DNA from: Chitinophaga pinensis
Lineage (GTDB): Bacteria > Bacteroidota > Bacteroidia > UKL13-3
DNA length: 15,355 nt
Direction: 5' to 3'
Assembly (NCBI GenBank): GCA_945875195.1
Contig: CAMCJW010000038.1
Location: 1 to 15,355, forward strand
The notes below the pieces were generated by a model. It was not told where the DNA came from and made no database searches. It worked only from the letters and a program-made list of their open reading frames with translations. Position numbers and translations under genes: made by a program. Numbering within the stretch: position 1 is the stretch's first letter; each line of letters opens with the position of its first letter. Of this stretch, positions 1 through 5,632 are shown piece by piece.

Positions 1-141
1 GTTGAGGTTTTTTGTTTAATTGCGATTTGCCCGGGCAATTGATAGAACATTTGAATGTTTGCAGGTATGCCCGGGTAATTGCCGCCAATTGGAGCAGAGG
101 ACAGGTCGCGACCTGTCCGTACGGAGGGATTTGGGCCCGGG
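1..141. repeat. 141-bp direct repeat, copy 1 (left of the RAYT gene)
   Basis: This stretch matches 871-1011 without any indel: the first 60 bases are identical and I count 10 mismatches in the remaining 81. It contains three CCCGGG sites (30-35, 70-75, 136-141), a 12-bp palindrome TTGCCCGGGCAA at 27-38 and a perfect 20-bp palindrome at 99-118. The copy starts at the first base of the window, so it may extend further left. It is probably a REP/MITE-type element mobilised by the transposase at 293; that link is inferred from proximity. Confidence 0.9.
99..118. repeat. 20-bp perfect palindrome, REP-like, copy 1
   Basis: The sequence GGACAGGTCGCGACCTGTCC equals its own reverse complement. The related copy at 829-848 differs at two paired positions and stays perfectly palindromic, so the dyad itself seems to be what is conserved. 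This fits a REP element recognised as a hairpin by a RAYT. Confidence 0.85.
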
Positions 142-148
142 TATATTG

Positions 149-176
149 GGATTTATAAATCCTATAAATAGGATTT
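149..176. repeat. Two overlapping, mutually exclusive inverted repeats upstream of the RAYT
   Basis: GGATTTATAAATCC at 149-162 is a perfect 14-bp palindrome. AAATCCTATAAATAGGATTT at 157-176 has perfect 9-bp arms around AA. They share bases 157-162, so only one hairpin can form at a time in single-stranded DNA or RNA. No gene is visible from 142 to 292; the rest of that stretch is AT-rich sequence leading to the RAYT start. Confidence 0.6.
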
Positions 177-292
177 TAGTTTGTTATTAATAATCAATAT
201 TTTATAGGCAAAAATTAAATTTCCAGCTTGCGTGATGCCTTGATGAGGGATAAATAATCATCATCATAGATATCTTTATAGAAAAATTTAAC

Positions 293-793
293 ATGCCCTA
301 TTTTACAAGAAAATCCAATCGATTAAAAGGATACAATTATGCCCAAAACAATAAATATTTTATCACAGTTTGCGTAAAAAATAAGCGATGTTATTTTGGA
401 AAAGTTAATGATAATAAAATGTTATTAAATGATTATGGAAGGATAGTTGAAAAGCAATGGAATTGGCTTAAAGAGCAATATCCATATGTTATTTTACATG
501 GCTATGTTGTTATGCCGAACCATTTTCACGGTATTTTAGAAATTAAAATACCACCAAATTTTAATCAGGAAGCAGACATAGAATCCCACAATAAAATTAA
601 ATCTATTTCTAGTTTGGTTGGTGCATTTAAAACCACATCCTCAAAACAACTTCATAACTTAGGTTTAAATAATTTTCAATGGCATAGATCATTCTATGAT
701 AGAATAATTTATAATGAGACCTCCTATTACCATATTTCCCATTATATAAAAAAGAATCCAAGCAGGTGGAAGTATGATTCGATGTGGATTTGA
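293..793 (+). CDS. REP-associated tyrosine transposase (RAYT, Y1/HUH family)
   Basis: This 166-residue protein belongs to the IS200-like Y1 transposase superfamily that nicks single-stranded REP hairpins. The metal-binding HUH motif lies in VVMPNHFHG, with H77 and H79. The middle segment SISSLVGAFK (about 104-113) and the C-terminal WHRSFYDRII, SYYHISHYI and KNPSRW blocks are typical of Bacteroidota RAYTs. The nucleophilic tyrosine is probably Y151 in YIKKNP, but neighbouring tyrosines are possible. The frame is intact and near family length, so the protein may be active. It sits alone between two 141-bp repeats, with a third palindrome just after its stop. No ribosome binding site is evident before the ATG, which is common in this phylum. 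The family call is firm; that it moves the flanking repeats is inference. Confidence 0.93.
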   Translation: MPYFTRKSNRLKGYNYAQNNKYFITVCVKNKRCYFGKVNDNKMLLNDYGRIVEKQWNWLKEQYPYVILHGYVVMPNHFHGILEIKIPPNFNQEADIESHNKIKSISSLVGAFKTTSSKQLHNLGLNNFQWHRSFYDRIIYNETSYYHISHYIKKNPSRWKYDSMWI

Positions 794-804
794 TTAATTG
801 AGGT

Positions 805-867
805 TTACCCGGGTAATCACATTTGTATGGACAAGTCGCGACTTGTCCTACCGGCACCAAGATGCCG
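805..867. repeat. REP-like element downstream of the RAYT
   Basis: The stretch opens with the 12-bp palindrome TTACCCGGGTAA (805-816), followed by the perfect 20-bp palindrome GGACAAGTCGCGACTTGTCC (829-848). It ends with a short hairpin of 5-bp arms, CGGCA and TGCCG (852-867), which could also stop transcription weakly. Compared with 99-118, the 20-bp palindrome carries paired G-to-A and C-to-T changes that keep the dyad intact. The gene-free interval 794-1090 consists of this element, repeat copy 2 and the promoter of the next operon. Confidence 0.8.
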
Positions 868-870
868 CGG

Positions 871-1011
871 GTTGAGGTTTTTTGTTTAATTGCGATTTGC
901 CCGGGCAATTGATAGAACATTTGAATGTTTGCAGGTATACACGGATAATTTCCGCTAATTGGAGCTTAGGACAGGCCGCGACCTGCCCTTACGGAGGGAT
1001 TTGGGCCCGGG
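871..1011. repeat. 141-bp direct repeat, copy 2 (right of the RAYT gene)
   Basis: This copy is co-linear with 1-141 at 131 of 141 positions. CCCGGG is kept at 900-905 and 1006-1011, while the middle site (940-945) has decayed. The dyad at 969-988 now has two mismatched pairs, so this copy looks degenerate compared with copy 1. It ends 28 bases before the -33 box of the membrane-protein operon. Confidence 0.9.
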
Positions 1012-1038
1012 AGATTTTTTGAATATGGCGAATTTTTA

Positions 1039-1070
1039 TTTGCATATATGTAAAGCATGCTTTACTTTTG
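1039..1070 (+). promoter_or_regulatory. Bacteroidota-type promoter of the membrane protein / XRE operon
   Basis: TTTG at 1039-1042 and TACTTTTG at 1063-1070 match the Bacteroidota -33 (TTTG) and -7 (TAnnTTTG) consensus, with a 20-base spacer. Transcription would begin near 1076, giving a leader of about 15 bases before the ATG at 1091. A 16-bp palindrome fills much of the spacer and overlaps the -7 box. Confidence 0.6.
1050..1065. promoter_or_regulatory. Palindromic operator candidate O1
   Basis: GTAAAGCATGCTTTAC is a perfect 16-bp dyad that lies in the promoter spacer and overlaps the -7 box. Its arms, GTAAA and TTTAC, recur in the dyad at 1076-1086. The likely ligand is the XRE protein encoded by the third gene of the same operon, which would then repress its own transcription. 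This assignment is inference. Confidence 0.55.
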
Positions 1071-1075
1071 GATAA

Positions 1076-1086
1076 GTAAACTTTAC
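1076..1086. promoter_or_regulatory. Palindromic operator candidate O2
   Basis: GTAAACTTTAC is a perfect 11-bp dyad (single central base) with the same arms as O1. It falls at the predicted transcription start, 5 bases upstream of the ATG at 1091. Two sites at such positions suggest cooperative repression, although the centre-to-centre distance (about 23.5 bp) is not an exact number of helical turns. Confidence 0.45.
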
Positions 1087-1090
1087 ATGT

Positions 1091-1465
1091 ATGTTTGATT
1101 ATTTATTACCGAATGTGTTTAAGAAATTGGGATTGGCTTTGTATATCTTAAGTTGGGTGTTGGTTATTTACGCATCGGACATAGGCATCAATGTTTCGAA
1201 AAGGGAAAGTATGATTTCATTTTTTGCAGCCCTTGGTTTTGCATTGATTATTAACAGCAAAGAAAAAATTGAAGATGAACGCACGATGATTTGCCGCTAT
1301 AAAGCACTTGGAAAATCATTTCGGTTTTTATTAATCATTTTTTTACCTATGAGGACTTTAGAATTGATTTATGAAGGAGGAACTCTCAATTTTAGTTATT
1401 ATGCTTTAATGGCTGTGGTGATGTATTATACAAGTTTTGAAAAGCTTTTGAAAAACGAACTCTAA
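1091..1465 (+). CDS. Small membrane protein of an XRE-linked operon, paralogue 1
   Basis: This 124-residue protein of unknown function has about four hydrophobic segments (near 15-30, 43-56, 74-90 and 100-115). A charged cytosolic-looking stretch, SKEKIEDERTMICRYKA (about 56-72), lies between the second and third. The start is supported by the next gene, which begins the same way (MFxYLLPNxFKK). The charged motif also recurs there as AEKEEDERTGLCRYKA, so the two arose by tandem duplication. Small membrane proteins with an EDE-type motif beside a tiny XRE regulator are recurrent in Bacteroidota and Firmicutes (DUF2178-like), but their function is not known to me. The gene is first in a three-gene operon with the next start 12 bases on. 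Confidence 0.75.
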   Translation: MFDYLLPNVFKKLGLALYILSWVLVIYASDIGINVSKRESMISFFAALGFALIINSKEKIEDERTMICRYKALGKSFRFLLIIFLPMRTLELIYEGGTLNFSYYALMAVVMYYTSFEKLLKNEL

Positions 1466-1476
1466 AACAAACAAAA

Positions 1477-1899
1477 ATGTTTAGATATTTACTGCCAAAC
1501 AAATTCAAAAAAATAGACTGGGCCTTAATCTTGGCTTGCCCAATATTTTTAATTGTATTTAAAGATTCATTTCTATCATTTAAGCAAGAAGAGGATATAG
1601 CATCTATCATGGCATTAATAGGACTTATGATGACTATTGGAAGTGCAGAAAAGGAGGAAGATGAAAGAACAGGTTTATGCAGATACAAGGCAATAGCCAT
1701 TGCTTTTTTTACGATTATCTCATTTACCCTTAGTGGTAAATTATTAAGCCTTATTAATTTTTCTAGTATATATTTCTATATTTTTTCTCATGAGTTTTCA
1801 TATGATACTATGCTTTTCAATTCTCCCATGGGAATTATTTACTTTTCGGCTATTATCTATCACATAAATTTCAGAGGTCATCTAAGAGATGAAAAATAG
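1477..1899 (+). CDS. Small membrane protein of an XRE-linked operon, paralogue 2
   Basis: This 140-residue protein is a diverged tandem paralogue of the upstream gene. They share the N-terminal MFRYLLPNKFKK block and the central SAEKEEDERTGLCRYKA motif (about 56-72), while the membrane segments and C-terminus differ. Hydrophobic segments lie near 15-31, 42-56, 69-88 and 113-130. It ends in charged residues (HLRDEK), and its last 11 bases overlap the start of the XRE gene, so translation is probably coupled. Function is unknown. Possible roles are a sensor that holds the regulator at the membrane or an immunity/stress protein; nothing in the sequence decides between them. Confidence 0.75.
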   Translation: MFRYLLPNKFKKIDWALILACPIFLIVFKDSFLSFKQEEDIASIMALIGLMMTIGSAEKEEDERTGLCRYKAIAIAFFTIISFTLSGKLLSLINFSSIYFYIFSHEFSYDTMLFNSPMGIIYFSAIIYHINFRGHLRDEK

Positions 1900-2083
1900 G
1901 ATCAGACAAGAACGAGCGGAATACCATTTATCGCAGGCTGAGCTAGCTGAGCGGGTTGGAGTTAGTCGGCAAACCATTATTTCTTTAGAGACCGGAAAGT
2001 ATATCCCTTCTACAGAGCTGGCATTGCGCCTATCGAAAGTATTTGATAAAACAGTGAATGAGCTGTTTTTTCTTGAGGATTAA
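1889..2083 (+). CDS. Small XRE-family (Cro/CI-type) transcriptional regulator
   Basis: This 64-residue protein is almost entirely one helix-turn-helix domain. The core LSQAELAERVGVSRQTI spans residues 14-30, followed by the typical SLETGKYIPS (32-41) and a C-terminal helix with FDKTVNELF. It resembles the YozG-type minimal XRE regulators. There is no dimerisation or ligand domain beyond the HTH. The gene overlaps the preceding membrane-protein gene by 11 bases, with an AGAGG stretch 11 bases upstream of the ATG. The palindromes at 1050-1065 and 1076-1086 in the operon promoter are the obvious candidate binding sites, which suggests autoregulation. The family call is firm; the targets are inferred. 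Confidence 0.92.
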   Translation: MKNRIRQERAEYHLSQAELAERVGVSRQTIISLETGKYIPSTELALRLSKVFDKTVNELFFLED

Positions 2084-2127
2084 ACAGATCTAGAGTCGAA
2101 ATTTCCATTCCCCCATAGAAGCATTTG

Positions 2128-2310
2128 CCCGGGTTAAAACAAGACGAAAAATCTTTCGCCCTTAGGCGAGCTTCCCGGGTATTCTCTTGTATGGGCAAAA
2201 AATCTTTCGCCCTCATACATTTGAGGCAAAACAATCTTTTTCCCTCAAGAATATTTTGCGGGGTGGCAGCAGGGCGAAAGATTTTTCGCCCGTACGCGAG
2301 GCTTCCCGGG
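2128..2310. repeat. Cluster of REP-like palindromes, second family
   Basis: Related near-palindromes stand at 2142-2161 (AGACGAAAAATCTTTCGCCC), 2193-2212 (GGGCAAAAAATCTTTCGCCC) and, in the opposite sense, 2272-2291 (GGGCGAAAGATTTTTCGCCC). A worn fourth copy lies at about 2223-2245. The first and last are each followed by a shared tail resembling GCGAGCTTCCCGGGT, giving CCCGGG at 2174-2179 and 2305-2310; another CCCGGG is at 2128-2133. The interval 2084-2362 has no gene; short reading frames through it only follow the repeats. The hairpins could also terminate the XRE operon. Confidence 0.8.
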
Positions 2311-2314
2311 TGTG

Positions 2315-2345
2315 CTTGCGATATGATTTGAATTATTTATCTTTG
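2315..2345 (+). promoter_or_regulatory. Promoter of the serine hydrolase gene
   Basis: TATCTTTG at 2338-2345 is a full match to the Bacteroidota -7 consensus TAnnTTTG. CTTG at 2315-2318, 19 bases upstream, is a three-of-four match to the -33 TTTG. The short leader holds a small inverted repeat, TTGGTT and AACCAA, at 2343-2357, directly before the ATG at 2363. Confidence 0.5.
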
Positions 2346-2362
2346 GTTAAAAACCAACTCAA

Positions 2363-3517
2363 ATGCGCAAAATTTTAATTGGTCTGAGCATCCTTCTTTT
2401 AGGATTCGTTTTATTTATTCAATTAAGCGGCAACCAACATGTTTACCGAACCATTGGTATGACCATTTTTAGAGGCAAAATGGGACCAGACATTGATGAG
2501 TTAAACGATTTTCCTACAAGGGTAATTGAAAATTTAAAACCAGAACCTTGGGCAAAATCTAGTAATTATGGGACGCTAAATCCTCCAAAAGAATTGATAG
2601 AAAAAGTCATCAATTTTGAAACTACCGCAATACTTGTAATTCAAAACGACAGCATTTTATATGAGCAATATTATGATGGCTACGATGCACAAACTGTGAG
2701 TAATTCATTTTCGATGGCCAAAAGTATCACGGGTTTATTGATTGGTTGTGCTTTGAAAGATGGCTACATCAAAAGTTTGGATCAAACCGTTGGAAATTTT
2801 ATACCTAAATATAACAAAGAGCCTTACAACACAATTACCATTAGACATTTATTGATGATGAGTTCTGGCTTAGATTTTAAAGAAAGTTATGGCAGCTTAT
2901 TTGGCTGGCCGGCTAAAGCCTATTACGGAAAGGATGTAAATGCCACGGTATTCAATGCGCCTAAAATAAATGAGCCTGGCACCGTTTATGAGTACAAAGG
3001 TGGAGACACGCAATTACTTGGTATGATCCTAGAGAAAGCCACTGGTAAGCGGGCGTCGGATTACGCAACAGAAAGACTTTGGCAAAAAATTGGCGCAGAA
3101 AATAAAGCTTATTGGAGTTTAGATGTAAAAGATGGAATGGAAAAAGTTAGCTGTTGTTATTATGCATCAGCGCATGACTTTGCTAGATTTGGCAAGCTTT
3201 GTATGCAATATGGCAATTGGAATGGCGAACAATTAATTGATAGTAATTTTGTAGCCGAAAGCATGACTTTAAGCAAAACCATTACAAAAGATGGAAAACC
3301 AAATACCCAATATGGATGCCAATGGTGGGTAATGAACCATAAAGGTCTTGATGTATTTTATGCCAGAGGAATTAAAGGCCAATACATTTTTAGCATACCT
3401 GAAAAAAATATGATTGTAGTGCGTTTAGGTCGTAAAAGGGCAGATAAAAAAGGCGATGAGTTGCCAGGTGATATTTATGATTATTTAGATTTAGGCCTAT
3501 CCCTGAGCCAAAATTAA
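2363..3517 (+). CDS. Beta-lactamase-fold serine hydrolase (class C / penicillin-binding family)
   Basis: This 384-residue protein begins with an uncleaved-looking membrane anchor or signal segment (about 3-20), so the catalytic domain should face the periplasm. The SxxK motif is SMAK (S117, K120). The second motif, usually YxN, appears as YKG in YEYKGGDTQLLG (Y211). The third lies in the ARGIKGQYIF block near the C-terminus. This layout suits esterase, amidase or 6-aminohexanoate-dimer-hydrolase-like enzymes more than true beta-lactamases; the substrate cannot be read from the sequence. It is monocistronic, with its own promoter, and converges on the WG-repeat gene with a 4-base overlap of the two ends. 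Confidence 0.88.
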   Translation: MRKILIGLSILLLGFVLFIQLSGNQHVYRTIGMTIFRGKMGPDIDELNDFPTRVIENLKPEPWAKSSNYGTLNPPKELIEKVINFETTAILVIQNDSILYEQYYDGYDAQTVSNSFSMAKSITGLLIGCALKDGYIKSLDQTVGNFIPKYNKEPYNTITIRHLLMMSSGLDFKESYGSLFGWPAKAYYGKDVNATVFNAPKINEPGTVYEYKGGDTQLLGMILEKATGKRASDYATERLWQKIGAENKAYWSLDVKDGMEKVSCCYYASAHDFARFGKLCMQYGNWNGEQLIDSNFVAESMTLSKTITKDGKPNTQYGCQWWVMNHKGLDVFYARGIKGQYIFSIPEKNMIVVRLGRKRADKKGDELPGDIYDYLDLGLSLSQN

Positions 3518-3936
3518 TCTCTCACATCCACCAAATACTCTATATTTTCTGGTGCTGTTCCTGTAACTTTAATGAGCCCTTTTTTATTGTTTCTAGTAAC
3601 AATTACTAGGTTCTCTTTGGTTGTACCGATATAATCATAAATGGGATCCAACAATATCTCACCTTGCTCGTTGATTAGGCCTAACTTACCCATATTTTCT
3701 ACCCGTGCTAAGCCTTTTTCGAAAGGATAAACTTGGTCAAATTCGGGCTTGATAATTTCCTCTCCTTGCATATTGATGAAACCCATTTTACCATTTTTAA
3801 TAACCTTGGCCTTGCCATTTTTAAATGGATAAATTACATCATAACCTTTGAGCATTTTGCCACCAACTTTTTTTTGGGCAAATGCATCTGTATGAAAAAA
3901 ACAAAATATAACTGCTATTAAAACGACTATTCTCAT
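3514..3936 (-). CDS. Secreted WG-repeat-like protein
   Basis: This 140-residue protein has a signal peptide (MRIVVLIAVIFCFFHTDAFA, cleavage likely after residue 20). Three degenerate repeats of about 34 residues follow, with cores KMGFINMQGEEIIKPEFD, KLGLINEQGEILLDPIYD and KKGLIKVTG. They match the WG-repeat pattern (KWGFIDxxGxxVIxPxY), except that the tryptophan is replaced by M, L or K. The repeat count is low for this family, which often has many more copies. It is probably a periplasmic or surface beta-rich binding protein; no partner is evident. It converges on the serine hydrolase and diverges from the DUF308 gene. Confidence 0.7.
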   Translation of the reverse strand: MRIVVLIAVIFCFFHTDAFAQKKVGGKMLKGYDVIYPFKNGKAKVIKNGKMGFINMQGEEIIKPEFDQVYPFEKGLARVENMGKLGLINEQGEILLDPIYDYIGTTKENLVIVTRNNKKGLIKVTGTAPENIEYLVDVRD

Positions 3937-3999
3937 TAGCGGCGAATTTAATTGATTTAGCGAAAAAACAAACCTTGTGCCAAAATATTCTATAATTGA

Positions 4000-4030
4000 T
4001 TTGCATTTTTTAAAGGATTACCTATTTTTA
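4000..4030 (+). promoter_or_regulatory. Possible promoter of the DUF308-alkB operon
   Basis: TTTG at 4000-4003 and TATTTTTA at 4023-4030 are spaced by 19 bases and resemble the Bacteroidota -33 and -7 boxes, with the last base of the -7 box off consensus. The predicted start lies about 10 bases before the ATG at 4048. Confidence 0.35.
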
Positions 4031-4047
4031 TAAACTAAAACACTACA

Positions 4048-4608
4048 ATGAACTCATTTAGAAAAAGCACCGGATGGGCACTAATAGTGCGTGGATTGCT
4101 ATTTGGACTCTTCGGATTTTTGGTATTGTTTATGGAGTCGAAAACCATTTATGGCCCCATGAATTTTCTTGGAATCATACTTTTGGTTTCGGGAGGATTG
4201 TATTTTACCCTTTCATTGATGCTCAGAAAAAGCAATAAAGCCTGGTTTTTTGGTTTGCTCTGGGGTTTAATAGACCTCGCAACTGGTGGTTATATTATGC
4301 TCAATATGGCCAAAGCAACAACCTTATTCACAGATATCATCGGAATTTTTGCCATAGTTATGGGTATCTCTATATTGGTATCGGCATTTTTTATTAAAGG
4401 GTATCGCGTATTTTTATATATCAATTCTCTTGTTTCGCTTAGCTTTGGGTTCCTCATTTTAACCAACCCCACCATAGGCAGATTAGATTTTCTAGTTGGG
4501 CTCTATGCCTTATTATTAGGCATGTTTGTTATTTATGGCGGATATGCTTTGCTAACTTGGAAGAAAAAAGAAGGTGAACAAACAACAGAAATAACCACTG
4601 AAAAATAA
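4048..4608 (+). CDS. HdeD-like DUF308 inner-membrane protein
   Basis: This 186-residue protein is mostly hydrophobic, with about six membrane segments and glycine-rich turns such as RGLLFGLFGFLVLF (near 15-28) and VGLYALLLGMFVIYGGYALL (near 150-169). These are typical of the HdeD/DUF308 family, named after an E. coli acid-resistance gene. The C-terminal tail is charged (KKKEGEQTTEITTEK). The biochemical role of the family is poorly known. The alkB-like gene starts only 4 bases after its stop, so the two are probably translated from one message, which suggests a membrane function linked to hydrocarbon or lipid oxidation or to membrane stress. That link is inference. Confidence 0.75.
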   Translation: MNSFRKSTGWALIVRGLLFGLFGFLVLFMESKTIYGPMNFLGIILLVSGGLYFTLSLMLRKSNKAWFFGLLWGLIDLATGGYIMLNMAKATTLFTDIIGIFAIVMGISILVSAFFIKGYRVFLYINSLVSLSFGFLILTNPTIGRLDFLVGLYALLLGMFVIYGGYALLTWKKKEGEQTTEITTEK

Positions 4609-4612
4609 TAAT

Positions 4613-5632
4613 ATGCTTCAAGCAAAATCTAGAAATTTTTTATATTTATTTAGCCTAACACCTAGCTTGTTTTGTCTTTATGGTAATTTACATGGCGGGT
4701 GGTTTACACTTGGAAACACCTTGTATTCATTAGGATTCTTAGCCGCAATTGAATGGTTGAGCAAACCCATTGGTTCAAACCAAGCAACACATAAAGAAGA
4801 TATCATTCCCCAACTCATTTTAATGCTACATATACCCTTTCAATTAGCAAGTATTGCAAGTTTAATATACGGAATACAAAGTGGTATTGTTTCAGATATT
4901 TGGATTATTCAAGCAGCAATTAGCACGGGAGTTAATACTGGTTCATCTGCAATTGTGGTATCACATGAATTGATTCATCGTAAAAATAAACTAGAAAATT
5001 TCTTTGGGCGATGGTTACTCTTTACTGCTGGCAATATGTACTTTTTTGTAGATCATTTAAGAGTCCATCACAAATGGGTTGGAACAGCTAAAGACCATGC
5101 AACGGCGCAACTTAACGAGAACCTTTATTCCTTTTTTCTCAGGTCATCCTTAGGCCAATTTAAAGGAGCCATACAATTAGAAAATGAACGCTTAAAAAAA
5201 GAAGGAAAAAGTAATTTCCTTTTGAACCACTATGTTTATAGGCAGTTAATTTTACATGCTATATTAGATACTTGTTTGTTTTTATACGGCGGAATACTCT
5301 TAGTTGCAGCTTGGTTTTTACATTGTATTGTTGCCAACTTTTTACTAGAATATGTAAATTATGTACAACATTACGGTTTGAACCGACCAGAAAAATCAAG
5401 GGTAACCGAGGAACACAGTTGGGAAAGCGATTTGTTTGTAAGTAGGTTTGTTTTGGTGGATTTAAGCAGGCATGCCGACCATCATTATTATTCCTCCAAA
5501 CCATTTCACACCTTGGTGAATTATGAAAATAGTCCGAAAATGCCGAGTGGTTATGCTGGTATGTTTTTAATTGCAGCCATCCCACCTTTTTGGTTCAAGA
5601 TGATACATAAAAAATTGAATCTTATAAACTAA
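4613..5632 (+). CDS. alkB: AlkB-type alkane 1-monooxygenase / membrane diiron hydroxylase
   Basis: This 339-residue integral membrane protein carries every histidine cluster of the AlkB family in order: HELIH (118-122), HLRVHH (148-153), NYVQHYGL (249-256) and HADHH (287-291). It also has the HSWES block at 268-272 and the C-terminal MPSGYAGMF block (310-318). AlkB oxidises terminal methyl groups of alkanes, taking electrons from rubredoxin; no rubredoxin or rubredoxin reductase gene lies in this window. It is somewhat shorter than the roughly 400-residue proteobacterial enzymes, mainly at the N-terminus. Substrate could be an alkane, fatty acid or other lipid. It is coupled to the DUF308 gene 4 bases upstream and overlaps the convergent pseudouridine synthase gene by 11 bases. 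Confidence 0.9.
   Translation: MLQAKSRNFLYLFSLTPSLFCLYGNLHGGWFTLGNTLYSLGFLAAIEWLSKPIGSNQATHKEDIIPQLILMLHIPFQLASIASLIYGIQSGIVSDIWIIQAAISTGVNTGSSAIVVSHELIHRKNKLENFFGRWLLFTAGNMYFFVDHLRVHHKWVGTAKDHATAQLNENLYSFFLRSSLGQFKGAIQLENERLKKEGKSNFLLNHYVYRQLILHAILDTCLFLYGGILLVAAWFLHCIVANFLLEYVNYVQHYGLNRPEKSRVTEEHSWESDLFVSRFVLVDLSRHADHHYYSSKPFHTLVNYENSPKMPSGYAGMFLIAAIPPFWFKMIHKKLNLIN

Noticed and set aside
627..920. 97-residue open frame on the minus strand
   Set aside because: It lies antisense to the transposase end and runs through REP palindromes; composition follows the repeats and no domain is recognisable.
1..1011. Repeats around the transposase as a CRISPR array
   Set aside because: There are only two long copies about 870 bp apart with a gene between them, no regular spacers, and no cas genes.
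2010..2378. Several short frames in both directions across the second REP cluster
   Set aside because: Their residues repeat with the palindromes (AKDF / KSFA), which shows that they only translate repeat DNA.
4769..4784. Inverted repeat TTGGTTCAAACCAA in alkB
   Set aside because: It is inside a well-conserved coding region, is short, and similar GGTTCAAAC strings recur in other genes as ordinary codons.
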